The notes beneath the pieces are model-generated. The model saw nothing but the letters and a program-made list of their open reading frames with translations. It made no database searches and was not told where the DNA came from. A program made the position numbers and the translations under genes. A stretch of DNA of 35,780 nt from an uncultured Thermosynechococcus sp. GTDB taxonomy: Bacteria > Cyanobacteriota > Cyanobacteriia > Thermosynechococcales > Thermosynechococcaceae. Positions 17,959-27,284 of this stretch are shown here, in pieces (position 1 is the first letter of the stretch; the number at the start of each line of letters is the position of its first letter). The stretch lies in the NCBI RefSeq assembly GCF_938074695.1, contig NZ_CALJEM010000067.1, forward strand, positions 1-35,780, written 5' to 3'.

Positions 17959-19317
17959 ATGATCTCCACCCCTGTCACCCTTGCTGCCAATCAGCAAATT
18001 TTGCCCTTGACGGCTGAGACCAATGCTCGTGGCCATCTCACCATTGGTGGGTGTGATGTGGTGGAGTTAGTGGCACAGTTTGGCTCTCCCCTCTACATTC
18101 TTGATGAATTCACCTTTCGCGCCGCTTGCCGGCAATACCGCGATACCCTGCAGCAGAGCTATGGCGGTGATTTCTTGGTGCTTTACGCCTCCAAGGCTTG
18201 GAATTGCTTGGCCACCTGTGCCCTTGCCCACAGTGAAGGCCTAGGGATTGATGTGGCATCGGGGGGAGAACTCTACACTGCCTTGAGGGCTGGTGTCCCT
18301 GCTAGCCACATTTACTTCCACGGGAATAACAAATCTCCCCAAGAACTCCTCTATGCCCTTGAGGTCAACTGCACCATTGTTGCCGATAACTGGCTGGAGC
18401 TGGAACGTCTGGCTGCCTACACTGAGGAGCATGAGCTTTCGACGCCGCCACGGGTGATGTTGCGGCTGACACCGGGGATTGAATGCCACACCCACGAATA
18501 TATCCGCACCGGGCATCTAGACAGCAAATTTGGCTTTGACCCGCAACAGTTTCCAGAGTTGCTGCGGTTTGCCAAAGCCCATCCAGAACTGGACTGGGTG
18601 GGACTGCACGCCCATATTGGCTCCCAGATTTTTGAGGAGCAGCCCCATCTGGATTTATGTGATGTACTCGTGGATTGGCTGGCTCAAGCCCGTGACGCTA
18701 TGCTACCGATGCGAGAATTGAACGTGGGGGGCGGACTCGGTATTCGCTACGTAGAATCCGATAATCCGCCGGCGATCGCCCGCTGGACAAAGGCCGTTAG
18801 CCGGCAACTGAGCCAAGCCTGTCAGCAACGCCATCTTCCCTTGCCCAAACTCCTCTGTGAGCCGGGGCGCTCCATCGTGGGGCCTGCGGCAGTGACTGCC
18901 TACACCGTGGGTAGCCGTAAGGTGATTCCTGAACTGCGCACCTATGTTGCAGTGGATGGGGGAATGTCCGATAACCCGCGACCCATTACTTATCAAGCGC
19001 AGTACACCGCCCTGTGTGCCAATCGCATGACCACGGCGGTCACAGAAACCGTGCGAGTTGCCGGCAAGCATTGTGAATCGGGCGATATTCTGCTGCCCCA
19101 AGTTACCCTGCCACCGCTGCAAGCCAACGATATTTTAGTTGTGGCCGGTACGGGTGCCTACAATTACAGCATGGCTTCCAACTACAATCGGGTTCCCCGG
19201 CCAGCGGCGGTGATTGTTTGTGAGGGTGAAGCCAACTTGATACTGCAACGGGAAACCTACGCTGATTTGGTGGCTCATGATGTCTTGCCCCTACGATTGA
19301 GCACTCCCGCCCCCTAG
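17959..19317 (+). CDS. lysA: Diaminopimelate decarboxylase
   Basis: PLP enzyme of fold type III that converts meso-diaminopimelate to lysine, the last lysine step. It draws on the pool also used for peptidoglycan. The 452 residues show the PLP lysine in VLYASKAWN (Lys79), the barrel histidine segment GLHAHIGSQ, the phosphate-binding glycine loop NVGGGLGIRY, EPGRSIVGPA, and the C-terminal domain motif CESGDILL with the catalytic cysteine contributed across the dimer. GAYNYSMASNYN near the end is also typical. The ATG at 17959 is the first of a plus-strand group. cdaA follows after 20 bases. A possible -10 (TAGAAT) is at 17891-17896, with no clear -35. Confidence 0.95.
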   Translation: MISTPVTLAANQQILPLTAETNARGHLTIGGCDVVELVAQFGSPLYILDEFTFRAACRQYRDTLQQSYGGDFLVLYASKAWNCLATCALAHSEGLGIDVASGGELYTALRAGVPASHIYFHGNNKSPQELLYALEVNCTIVADNWLELERLAAYTEEHELSTPPRVMLRLTPGIECHTHEYIRTGHLDSKFGFDPQQFPELLRFAKAHPELDWVGLHAHIGSQIFEEQPHLDLCDVLVDWLAQARDAMLPMRELNVGGGLGIRYVESDNPPAIARWTKAVSRQLSQACQQRHLPLPKLLCEPGRSIVGPAAVTAYTVGSRKVIPELRTYVAVDGGMSDNPRPITYQAQYTALCANRMTTAVTETVRVAGKHCESGDILLPQVTLPPLQANDILVVAGTGAYNYSMASNYNRVPRPAAVIVCEGEANLILQRETYADLVAHDVLPLRLSTPAP

Positions 19318-19337
19318 GAGGTGACGAGAGAGATGGG

Positions 19338-20216
19338 ATGATAGGCCTCCTAGGTAACTTATCGTGGCTGCTACTGTCCGCGCAGACACTGGCCAAAGTG
19401 CGAACAGTGGTGGATGTGGTTTTGGTCTTGGCTCTAACCTACGCTATTTTGCGGGTTGTGGCTGAGCGGCGAACCCTCTGGATGATACGCGGCTTTATCT
19501 TCCTCCTCCTGGCAACTTCCCTAAGCCGTGCCGTTGAACTCCACTTTTTGAGTTTTGTTTTGCACAATTTAGTCATTGGTTCGGCAGTTGCCTTGGCCGT
19601 CATCCTGCAATCGGAAATTCGGATTTTTCTGGAACACTTGGGTCGGGGGCAGTTCTTGGGCTTGATGCAGCCTGGGGCCGAGTCGAGTCTAACCAATGAT
19701 GCTGTTGATCTGATTGTGGCGGCAGTGAAGGGGTTATCTCAAGATCGCACAGGGGCACTCATTTTACTGGAGACCCATACAAAGCTCAGCCCCCAAGATT
19801 TTACCCATGCGGGAATCCTGCTCAATGCCCGTTTATCGCCAGAACTGATTACCTCAATTTTTCAGGTGACTTCACCCCTGCATGATGGGGCAATTTGGGT
19901 ACGGGGGAGTGAAGTGATTGCAGCAAAGTTGATCTTGCCCCTCTCGGATCGCACAGGACCTTGGCAGTTGGGCACCCGTCATCGCGCTGCCTTGGGGATT
20001 ACTGAGCGCATTAGCCACTGTGTCTGTGTGGTAGTTTCTGAGGAAACGGGGTCAATTTCCCTTGCCTTTAAGGGGGAGCTTCAACGTCCTCTTACAAGCA
20101 GTAAACTAGGGGAATTGTTACGGCAGTATGTGCAGAATCAAGGGACAGGAACTTCACAACCCCTTCCCCGTCAACACAGCTCAAAATTCTGGAAAACAAT
20201 ATGGCCATTGCGTTAA
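19338..20216 (+). CDS. cdaA: Membrane diadenylate cyclase (c-di-AMP synthase, CdaA type)
   Basis: Condenses two ATP into the second messenger cyclic di-AMP, which controls potassium and osmotic balance and, in cyanobacteria, has been linked to dark survival. About three hydrophobic helices fill residues 8-98. The DAC domain follows with the catalytic DGA (183-185) in SPLHDGAIWV and RHRAALG (214-220), plus VVSEETGSISLA. At 292 residues it has the CdaA architecture rather than the DisA or CdaS one. The gene sits 20 bases after lysA and 10 bases before uppS, so probably one operon with cell-wall precursor genes. In firmicutes cdaA is instead linked to glmM; here glmM is 9 kb away on the other strand. 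Confidence 0.94.
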   Translation: MIGLLGNLSWLLLSAQTLAKVRTVVDVVLVLALTYAILRVVAERRTLWMIRGFIFLLLATSLSRAVELHFLSFVLHNLVIGSAVALAVILQSEIRIFLEHLGRGQFLGLMQPGAESSLTNDAVDLIVAAVKGLSQDRTGALILLETHTKLSPQDFTHAGILLNARLSPELITSIFQVTSPLHDGAIWVRGSEVIAAKLILPLSDRTGPWQLGTRHRAALGITERISHCVCVVVSEETGSISLAFKGELQRPLTSSKLGELLRQYVQNQGTGTSQPLPRQHSSKFWKTIWPLR

Positions 20217-20226
20217 TTTTCTGTAA

Positions 20227-20988
20227 ATGGATGTCTCCATGACCCTACAGCCCCATTCATTGATTGAGTTACCTGCTGATTTGGATCGCGATCGCCTACC
20301 TCGCCATGTGGCGGTGATTATGGATGGCAATGGCCGCTGGGCAAAGCAACGCAATTTACCGCGCGTGATGGGGCATCAACGGGGGGTGGAAACCCTTAAG
20401 AATTTGCTGCGCTGTTGCAAAGATTGGGGCATTGAAGCCCTGACCGCCTACGCCTTCTCTACAGAAAATTGGGGGCGCCCCCTGCCGGAGGTGGATTTTC
20501 TCATGACCCTCTTTGAGCGAGTGTTGCGGCAGGAGCTAGCAGAAATGGTTGCCGAGGGGGTACAAATCCACTTCGTCGGCGACTTGGCGGGTTTGCCGAA
20601 ATCTCTGCAAGCAGAAATTGAGCGCGCCATGGCCGCCACAGCCAATAACCAAAAAATTAAATTTGTGGTGGCAACAAACTATGGTGGGCGACGCGAAATT
20701 ATCCACGCTTGCCGTTCGATTGCAGCCCAGGTGAAAGCGGGACTTATTGACCCTGCGGATATTGATGAAGTGCTCTTTGAGCGGCATTTGTACACCGGCG
20801 GCCTACCGGATCCTGATTTGTTGATTCGTACCAGTGGTGAGATGCGCGTCAGTAACTTTTTGCTGTGGCAGGTGGCCTATTCAGAAATCTACGTTACCAA
20901 AACCCTCTGGCCGGATTTTGACCGAGCTGCTTTCCATGAGGCGCTACGGGATTACCAACAGCGACAACGGCGATTTGGCCGTGTCTAA
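20227..20988 (+). CDS. uppS: Isoprenyl transferase (undecaprenyl diphosphate synthase family)
   Basis: cis-Prenyltransferase that extends farnesyl diphosphate to the C55 carrier lipid used for peptidoglycan and polysaccharide assembly. The 253 residues contain the signature [13 protein letters not shown] (32-39 is MDGNGRWA, with the catalytic Asp), [24 protein letters not shown], and the C-terminal [22 protein letters not shown] with the conserved Arg/Ser pair. No Shine-Dalgarno-like sequence is visible. The ATG at 20239 (MTLQPHS) is an equally possible start. It is closely spaced with cdaA. Confidence 0.95.
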   Translation: MDVSMTLQPHSLIELPADLDRDRLPRHVAVIMDGNGRWAKQRNLPRVMGHQRGVETLKNLLRCCKDWGIEALTAYAFSTENWGRPLPEVDFLMTLFERVLRQELAEMVAEGVQIHFVGDLAGLPKSLQAEIERAMAATANNQKIKFVVATNYGGRREIIHACRSIAAQVKAGLIDPADIDEVLFERHLYTGGLPDPDLLIRTSGEMRVSNFLLWQVAYSEIYVTKTLWPDFDRAAFHEALRDYQQRQRRFGRV

Positions 20989-21046
20989 AGGGAGGGGTTT
21001 CGGTGGACAATAGGAAAGCTTGCCGGGTACGTATTGGAGCGATACT

Positions 21047-21706
21047 GTGACCCCCCAATTGCGCATTTATGTCCCCCCCCATCCCCTGATTCAGCATTGG
21101 CTAACGGTGGCTCGCGATCGCACCACACCCACCCCTTTATTTCGGGTGGCCATGACGGAGTTGGGGCGGTGGTTGGCCTATGAAGCGGCACGGGAATGGT
21201 TACCCACAGTGGAAACAATGGTGGAGACTCCCCTTGCCCCCTGTGCTGCAGTGGTGGTGAATCCCCAAGTGCCCATTGTGGTCATACCGATTCTGCGGGC
21301 GGGCTTGGCCTTGCTCGACGGTGCCCAAGGGGTCTTACCCACGGCAAAAACGTACCACCTAGGGCTTGTGCGGGATGAGGTTACCCTTGAACCCCGTTGC
21401 TATCTCAATACGTTCCCTCCTCAATTTGACCCACAAACCCGTGTCCTCATTAGTGAGCCAATGCTGGCGACGGGAGGTTCAATCATGACAGCAATGCAAG
21501 AATTGGTGCAGCGGGGGGTTGACCCGGCCTGGGTGCGAATCATTTCCGTGGTCACTGCCCCCCCCGCGTTGCAGACACTGGGTGCCCATTTCCCGGCAGT
21601 GCAAGTCTATGCGGCCACGATTGATGAGAGATTGAATGAGCAGGGCTTTATTGTGCCTGGCTTGGGGGATGCGGGCGATCGCGCCTTTGGGACTGGGGAG
21701 GAATAG
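21047..21706 (+). CDS. upp: Uracil phosphoribosyltransferase
   Basis: Salvage enzyme that makes UMP from uracil and PRPP. The type I PRTase fold is seen in VVVNPQVPIVVIPILRAGLA, DEVTLEPRCYLN and the PRPP-binding loop segment ISEPMLATGGSIMTAM. The uracil-binding end is YAATIDERLNEQGFIVPGLGDAGDRAFG. I place the start at GTG 21047 because GGAG at 21036-21039 is seven bases upstream and the protein (219 residues) then begins TPQLRIYVPPHPLI. An in-frame TTG at 21020 would add nine residues. The gene lies 58 bases after uppS and ends three bases before thrB. Confidence 0.93.
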   Translation: MTPQLRIYVPPHPLIQHWLTVARDRTTPTPLFRVAMTELGRWLAYEAAREWLPTVETMVETPLAPCAAVVVNPQVPIVVIPILRAGLALLDGAQGVLPTAKTYHLGLVRDEVTLEPRCYLNTFPPQFDPQTRVLISEPMLATGGSIMTAMQELVQRGVDPAWVRIISVVTAPPALQTLGAHFPAVQVYAATIDERLNEQGFIVPGLGDAGDRAFGTGEE

Positions 21707-21709
21707 CCC

Positions 21710-22615
21710 ATGATAACAGTGGTGACTGTACCGGCAACAACGGCCAATTTGGGGCCTGGATTTGATTGCCTTGGAGCGGCGCTGACCCTCACCAATAGGT
21801 TTACATTTTCGTTGAGCGATCGCCCCCATGTGAGGGTGCAGGGCACCGAAGCAGCAGGTGTCAGTAATGGCTCCGACAATTTGGCCTATCGTGCCTACAA
21901 TCGTCTCTATGAATATCTGGGGCGGCAAGCCCCACCCGTGTATCTAGAAATTGATCTGGGGGTTCCCCTCGCGCGGGGTTTAGGCAGTTCAGCGACAGCA
22001 ATCATTGGTGGACTGGTGGGAGCCAATCGGCTGGCGGGCTTCCCCCTCAGTCATCGTGAGGTTCTGGAATTGGCTATTGAAATGGAAGGTCATCCCGATA
22101 ATGTGGTGCCCGCCTTGCTAGGAGGCTGTCGTCTTGTCCTCCAAGAGGGGGGAGGGGAATGGCATTGGCTAGAGATTCCTTGGCATCAGGAGGTGGTGCC
22201 TATTGTGGCGATTCCAGACTTTGAGCTAGCGACGGAAACAGCGCGTCAAGTGCTGCCCGCCCACTGTACCTACGGTGATGCGGTTTTTAATATCAGTCAC
22301 CTTGGTGCTTTGCTGCGGGGCTTAGAAACGGGTCAACGGGAGTGGCTGCAACTGGCTTTGGACGATCGCTTACATCAACCCTACCGCCAAGGTTTGATCA
22401 AAGGTTATGCCGATCTCCACAGCGCTGCGCTTGAAGTGGGTGCCCATGGTCTGGTGATTAGTGGGGCAGGGCCAACCCTCTTAGCCCTTGGGGATCCCAT
22501 TACTGCTCCAGCCATTGCCGCAGCGTTGAGGGAGACTTGGGCAAAGTTTAACGTACAGGCGCGGGTCGAGGTACTGGGGATTCAACGCCAAGGAACAACA
22601 GTGCGCGATCGCTAG
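21710..22615 (+). CDS. thrB: Homoserine kinase
   Basis: GHMP-superfamily kinase that phosphorylates homoserine on the way to threonine. The 301 residues include the N-terminal VTVPATTANLGPGFDCLG, the ATP-binding motif PLARGLGSSATAIIGG (GLGSSA at 90-95), and the C-terminal GHMP motif HGLVISGAGPTLLAL. EMEGHPDNVVPALLGG is also characteristic. GGGGAGG overlaps the end of upp and serves as ribosome-binding site; the start is three bases after the upp stop, so the two are very likely co-translated. Together with lysA it puts two aspartate-family genes in the same run. Confidence 0.95.
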   Translation: MITVVTVPATTANLGPGFDCLGAALTLTNRFTFSLSDRPHVRVQGTEAAGVSNGSDNLAYRAYNRLYEYLGRQAPPVYLEIDLGVPLARGLGSSATAIIGGLVGANRLAGFPLSHREVLELAIEMEGHPDNVVPALLGGCRLVLQEGGGEWHWLEIPWHQEVVPIVAIPDFELATETARQVLPAHCTYGDAVFNISHLGALLRGLETGQREWLQLALDDRLHQPYRQGLIKGYADLHSAALEVGAHGLVISGAGPTLLALGDPITAPAIAAALRETWAKFNVQARVEVLGIQRQGTTVRDR

Positions 22616-22656
22616 GTCATCCATTGAAGACTTCCCTACTCCTAGGAGGTGATCTA

Positions 22657-23727
22657 ATGAGTCAAGAACAGGATGCCCTGACAACGGAAGTGCTGCAACG
22701 TCTGCGCCGCAAGGAGGGAACTTGGCAAGATTGGGGTGCAGGATGCCAGCAACTGCAAAAACAAGGACTCTCCCCCCAAGCCATTTTTGAAGCTACGGGC
22801 ATTGAACCGATTCACCAAAATCAATTGATCATTGCCTGGCAAGTGAGTCAGAGTTTGCGGGACGCTCCTGAATCTGTGCATGCCTATTTTCAAACGCGGG
22901 GCAGTGATCTGCTCTATGAGCTGCGGGTGTTGTCAGTGGGCGATCGCCTTGCAGTCGCAACGCTAATTGTTGAGAAACAATTGGATCTCACTGCGGTTCA
23001 TGAAGTGTGCCGTGCCCTTAAGGCGGTGAGCTATCAAAAAGATGACAGTGAAGGCTTTGGTGAGAGCGTCGGCGATCGCATTGGTCGCTACTACTGGCAA
23101 CTGGCACGGCAGCAACGCGATTTGGCTCAGCGATCGCGCCTCATTGCTCAAGGCCTCCGCTTTGTCGAATCCCCCACTGGTCGCCAAGCGCTTGAAAAAC
23201 TCCTGACGGACTTTACCGTTGTTCCTGCAGCTCGCCAACCCCGCCTGCCCCTTTACCGCTTCGATTCCGCCGAAGACCTGCCCTACTTTATTCCTGTGGC
23301 AGGAACAGCCCCCCTGACTGCGGAAGCGTTTAATCAAGTTCCCCAGTTAACCGCCACAGACCCTTTTCAATTAGTCTCCGTTCCCCAGCCCATGACCCTG
23401 GTGGCTCTTCCCGGTTGGCAGGTTCTCTTGAATGCCGTTGATCCTGTGGCAGTTCTTTGGCCTGCGGCGGACTTACCCACAGAATTACCGCCAACTCCTG
23501 AGGGACTTCCCATTGAACAGGTGCTCTTGATTGTGGATCGCGGTCTTCAGGCATGGGATCGCGATCGTTACCTGCTGATTGCCCCTGCCACCAGCGATAC
23601 TGTCAAATTGGCCTGGTTGCCTGAACCGCCTACAGTTCCGATTCTGGGCCAACTCCTGCTGGTTCTACGCCCCCCCCAAGTGTTGGATAAGAGCCTTAAT
23701 AAGGAACTCTGGTTTTTTGAGGAATAA
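22657..23727 (+). CDS. raf1: Rubisco accumulation factor 1
   Basis: Assembly chaperone that brackets and stabilises RbcL dimers before small subunits join the Rubisco holoenzyme. The 356 residues show the Raf1 layout: an alpha-helical N-terminal half (LQRLRRKEGTWQDWGAGCQQ at its start, then LSPQAIFEATGIEP) and a beta-rich C-terminal half beginning near LPLYRFDSAEDLPYFIPVAG. The start at ATG 22657 is fixed by AGGAGGT at 22644-22650; an upstream in-frame TTG at 22624 is unlikely. It follows thrB by 41 bases. Its stop is one base from the convergent Wzc-like stop, leaving no space for a separate terminator. Confidence 0.9.
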   Translation: MSQEQDALTTEVLQRLRRKEGTWQDWGAGCQQLQKQGLSPQAIFEATGIEPIHQNQLIIAWQVSQSLRDAPESVHAYFQTRGSDLLYELRVLSVGDRLAVATLIVEKQLDLTAVHEVCRALKAVSYQKDDSEGFGESVGDRIGRYYWQLARQQRDLAQRSRLIAQGLRFVESPTGRQALEKLLTDFTVVPAARQPRLPLYRFDSAEDLPYFIPVAGTAPLTAEAFNQVPQLTATDPFQLVSVPQPMTLVALPGWQVLLNAVDPVAVLWPAADLPTELPPTPEGLPIEQVLLIVDRGLQAWDRDRYLLIAPATSDTVKLAWLPEPPTVPILGQLLLVLRPPQVLDKSLNKELWFFEE

Positions 23728-23728
23728 T

Positions 23729-25972
23729 TCATTGAGCGAGATTGACCACAAAGCCTAAAGCGCCAACATTTCCTAAACTGTAATCTCCTAAGGCTAGTCG
23801 TACAGGCTGCTGGGGTGCCTTTAGATTCACCACCACAAGAGTCTGATCCACCAGCCTCGACCAAAGTTTAGCATCAGCAAAGTTTGCCAAGGGCGGTGTA
23901 TCCACAATTACTAGATCAAAGTAGTTTTTGAGGTGAGCCATGAATTGCTTGAGCGTATCTTGACTGAGGAGCCGCATTGGCGGATGCCGCAACTCGCCGG
24001 CGGTTAAAATCGTTAGACCTTGTCTGGCCTGAGTCAGGCTATCCCAGTGGTGTTGGCAAATCAACCAATCGCCCAAGCCCTGCTCGTTCCCTACTCCCAG
24101 ATAGCGGTGAAGTTGCGGTCGTCGCAAATCCCCATCAATGAGGAGAACCCGCTGATCCATCCCTGCGGCAGCCAGGGCAAGATGGAGGGCAACTGTAGTG
24201 CGTCCATCGGCGGGTAGAGCTGAAATCACGGCTAACGAATGCCCCAAACCTATGGCCTGGAGGTTGGCAAACACATGGTGAAACGCTTCCTGAAATTTCA
24301 CCGCTTCCCCCACGGAGGGTAGGACTTGGGTCACCTGCCATAGCCCTGAATTGCCCTTTAGCACGCGCTCTAAGCGCAAATGGATTTGGGGGGTTGCCTT
24401 GGGAATTTTGCCAAGCAGAGGTAAGCCTAAAGCCTCTTCCACCTGGGCGGCACTGACTTGGGGCGCGGCAACCTCCGCGATATAAATGACCAGAACGCCC
24501 AAGATTAAGCTGGCGATCGCCCCTAGGATCAGCAGTTGTAGTCGCGGTACTGTGGGCTGGACAACCGGGTTCTCTAAATCCGTGAGAACTTGCCACGCAA
24601 CGTTATTCTGCGCCAGTTGCAGTTGCACCGCCTGTCGGGCCTGATTAAGCATCTCTAGGGAGAGATTTGCTGTCCGAATTCGATTCTCAAGGCGATCGAT
24701 GGCGGGGAGTTGGCTACTCAGTTGTTGTAATTGTTGGGCAACCGCCGCTTGAGGAGCAGCCAGCTCGGCATCATAGCGCCGCTGGTTTTCGTACTCAATC
24801 CACGCCGTAATGTAGTCGGTAATCAGCCTTTGGGAGACGGTTCCCTGAAAGCCTAGGGCAGTGGGGTTGTCCACTCGATATTGCTTACCAATTACTTGGC
24901 TGGCGATCGCCTGCAATTGCTCCCCTAAAACTCGCCGCTGCTCCTCTAGGGCTTGGATCACGGGTGTCCCTTCACGGAAAATAGCCAGATTCTTGGCAAT
25001 TTCTTGATCCAGTTCTTGAATGCGTGCCAGTTGTTGTTGATAGGCGGGGGAGGTACTCAAATTTGTTGCCGCTAGAGCTTCGGCGGGTGTCATCTTCAGC
25101 TGTTCTTGGAACCCTCGAAAGCGACCGTAGGCCTCTATGGCCTTTAGGCGAGCTGCTTGGCGCAGGTTATGGATTTGGCGGTACTGTTCTGTCAAAAAGC
25201 GCAGTTGCTCCGAGGGTTGCAGACTTGCGCCTTGCGGTTGGCTGGCCTGGAGTTGCTGCTGTAATTGATCTATTTCTTTAAGGTGCCGATTGATCTCTTT
25301 ATCCAGTTGTTCTAGGGTGCGATGGAGTTGTTCTTGGCGATCGCGCTGACTGTAGTCAACAAACGCCTCTGCCACTGCTTTTAAGACGGCGGTCACAATT
25401 TCCGGCTGGCGATCGCGATAGGCCACTTCGATAACTTTTGTTGGGGCCGCCAGTTGCTCTGTTGCCCGATGAACAACAGGTCGGATTTCTAGATGCTCAG
25501 CTAGAGTCCGCGTGGTTAGATGGGGATACTGGGTTTGCAGTTTCTGGGCAATGGGCGCTAGGACTTTATCACTTTCTAAAACGAGAATCTGTGATCCCAA
25601 ATCCACTTGAGAAGCTGTACTGGGTGGAGGGGAGGGGAAGGATTCAGGGGGGAGAGTGCCGAAAATACCATCGCGCGGGGGCAAGGTTGGCGCAGGCTGT
25701 GGCTCCTTCACAGGTTCCATTAGGAGGCGAAAATAGGCCTCGTACATTTCGGGTTGCCGGAGAACCCACCCGCCCATCGCCAAAAATGCGAGTAGAACCG
25801 TCCCCGCAAGAAGTCGCCAGCGGCGCCGGCAGCGATCGCCAAAAGCTGGCAGGCCACTCTTTTTAGACCTTGTTGTTATCCTAAAGTGCGATGCATTTTG
25901 CCGGCGATCGCCCGCAAGGCGTGCTTTGCGATTGACAACCTGTAAACTCGGTGTTTTTTGTGGGAGCGACAT
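23729..25972 (-). CDS. Wzc-like polysaccharide copolymerase / BY-kinase-like ATPase, probably not a tyrosine kinase
   Basis: Inner-membrane protein of a polysaccharide export system. The 747 residues have a basic N-terminal tail, a first membrane helix near 52-70, a long periplasmic Wzz-type coiled-coil region rich in Gln/Leu, a second membrane helix (LQLLILGAIASLILGVLVIYI), and a cytoplasmic P-loop domain. In that domain the Walker A region reads PADGRTT (587-593): arginine replaces the usual P-loop lysine. Walker A' (VLLIDGDLRRP, 609-619) and Walker B (VIVDTPP, near 689-694) look normal. The chain ends at GFVVNLAQ, without the C-terminal tyrosine cluster of BY-kinases. It therefore looks like a structural copolymerase or altered ATPase. 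It follows the Wza-like gene by eight bases. Confidence 0.85.
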   Translation of the reverse strand: MSLPQKTPSLQVVNRKARLAGDRRQNASHFRITTRSKKSGLPAFGDRCRRRWRLLAGTVLLAFLAMGGWVLRQPEMYEAYFRLLMEPVKEPQPAPTLPPRDGIFGTLPPESFPSPPPSTASQVDLGSQILVLESDKVLAPIAQKLQTQYPHLTTRTLAEHLEIRPVVHRATEQLAAPTKVIEVAYRDRQPEIVTAVLKAVAEAFVDYSQRDRQEQLHRTLEQLDKEINRHLKEIDQLQQQLQASQPQGASLQPSEQLRFLTEQYRQIHNLRQAARLKAIEAYGRFRGFQEQLKMTPAEALAATNLSTSPAYQQQLARIQELDQEIAKNLAIFREGTPVIQALEEQRRVLGEQLQAIASQVIGKQYRVDNPTALGFQGTVSQRLITDYITAWIEYENQRRYDAELAAPQAAVAQQLQQLSSQLPAIDRLENRIRTANLSLEMLNQARQAVQLQLAQNNVAWQVLTDLENPVVQPTVPRLQLLILGAIASLILGVLVIYIAEVAAPQVSAAQVEEALGLPLLGKIPKATPQIHLRLERVLKGNSGLWQVTQVLPSVGEAVKFQEAFHHVFANLQAIGLGHSLAVISALPADGRTTVALHLALAAAGMDQRVLLIDGDLRRPQLHRYLGVGNEQGLGDWLICQHHWDSLTQARQGLTILTAGELRHPPMRLLSQDTLKQFMAHLKNYFDLVIVDTPPLANFADAKLWSRLVDQTLVVVNLKAPQQPVRLALGDYSLGNVGALGFVVNLAQ

Positions 25973-25980
25973 CAGCAGTC

Positions 25981-27108
25981 CTAGTTCAAGTTTAGTAAGT
26001 TGATGATAAATCCTATAGGGGTCAATGCACCTATAGGACGCAAGGCATTCCCAATCGCATCCCCCACTTGGGTTACCCCTGATCGTTCTACCACAATCAC
26101 ATCCCCCTGTTGCAACACAGGATTGTTGTTGGCATCGGGTTGAGCCGCCAAGCTAAAGGGAATGCGTCGCCGACTGACTGTGCCATCGCGGTTGAGCCGC
26201 ACCAATGTTACCCGAGACCTATTGGCACGCTGCACGTTGAATCCGCCGGCTGCCCCAATTCCCTGAGTGAGGGTGGCATTGGCAGGGACTTCCACAATAC
26301 CTGGTCGGCTCACTTCACCAATAACTTGAATTTGAATTTTTTCTGGCGAAAAGGTAGCAGAGGCCACCCGTATGGCTTCCGCCGCATTTACTTCCTTTGC
26401 CTTGGGCACTAAAATTACATCATCACTGCGCAGCGTAATATCTTGGTTGGCATCGCCAGACTGAATCATTTCCCAGAGGTTAATTTTGGTCACCGCAGTT
26501 TGGCCATTTCCCAGTTGGCGGCGTATCTCAATATTGCGAATGTCTGCCTCTTGGGTAATGCCACCGCTTTGAGCGAGTACTTGGCTCAGGCGAGGCCATG
26601 TTAAGCCACCGGAAAGGCCAACACCAGCTGCAGAAGCTGATACAGAGGTAAAGGGAACAACATAAGATCCTGGACGGCTAACCTCACCCGCCACCAGAAT
26701 TTTCATGGGTCGCGGAGTCTGCAACGTCACCGTCACGGCTGGAAAGCGCATCACCTTACTGTAGGCATTCAGGATCAGCCGTTCCGCTTGGGGTAACGTT
26801 AAGCCCCCCACCATGACCCGCCCTGCCAGAGGAAGGGTGACTGAGCCATCGAGATTAACCGTGAATTCTCGCTGACTAGTAACGCTTGCCGGAAGGTTGA
26901 CCACTTCAATAAAAAGCACATCCCCTGGTCCTAAAAGATAGTCTTCGAGGGGATTCACGCTGGTAAAACTATAGGAGTTTGGACTGACAGCCCTAGGTTG
27001 AGCGGTGACGGAGGGGGGGACTAGAAGTGTTGCCCCAAGGGTCAGGCCGCCAGCGATCGCCAGCCCAACAGCCCCTTTTTGCAGTCGTGCTAACCTTTTA
27101 TCCCCCAT
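25981..27108 (-). CDS. Wza-type polysaccharide export protein (SLBB domains)
   Basis: Periplasmic/outer-membrane export component. A signal peptide is visible: KRLARLQKG, a hydrophobic core AVGLAIAGGLTLGATLLV, and a likely cleavage after VTA near residue 36. There is no lipobox cysteine, unlike E. coli Wza. The Poly_export domain starts at YLLGPGDVLFIEVVN and continues GSVTLPLAGRVMVGGLTLPQAERLI. Two SLBB-like segments follow (ILVAGEVSRPGSYVVP and IQVIGEVSRPGIVEVP), and the protein ends with hydrophobic ALRPIGALTPIGFIINLLN. The 375 residues fit. GGAG eight bases before the ATG supports the start. It forms an operon with the Wzc-like gene; no glycosyltransferases are adjacent. Confidence 0.9.
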   Translation of the reverse strand: MGDKRLARLQKGAVGLAIAGGLTLGATLLVPPSVTAQPRAVSPNSYSFTSVNPLEDYLLGPGDVLFIEVVNLPASVTSQREFTVNLDGSVTLPLAGRVMVGGLTLPQAERLILNAYSKVMRFPAVTVTLQTPRPMKILVAGEVSRPGSYVVPFTSVSASAAGVGLSGGLTWPRLSQVLAQSGGITQEADIRNIEIRRQLGNGQTAVTKINLWEMIQSGDANQDITLRSDDVILVPKAKEVNAAEAIRVASATFSPEKIQIQVIGEVSRPGIVEVPANATLTQGIGAAGGFNVQRANRSRVTLVRLNRDGTVSRRRIPFSLAAQPDANNNPVLQQGDVIVVERSGVTQVGDAIGNALRPIGALTPIGFIINLLNLN

Positions 27109-27250
27109 CGTGAATGCTCCTACTGAGTCTGCGCTTTTGCCAAGAACCTATGTTCTCCCCCGTTTTACCACAGGGCAGGGGGACACTGGGAGATTCCCAG
27201 CGGTTTAACATGGCAAAAAGCAAAGAGCCTACCCCCTAGGAAGACAGCTT

Positions 27251-27256
27251 TAGAAT
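27251..27256 (+). promoter_or_regulatory. Possible -10 element before the MacB-type ATPase gene
   Basis: TAGAAT lies about 30 bases upstream of the ATG at 27285. It overlaps the upstream in-frame ATG at 27255, arguing that the latter is not the translation start. No clear -35. Confidence 0.35.
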
Positions 27257-27284
27257 GAGAGTAACCGACTTTTCACGAATTGTA

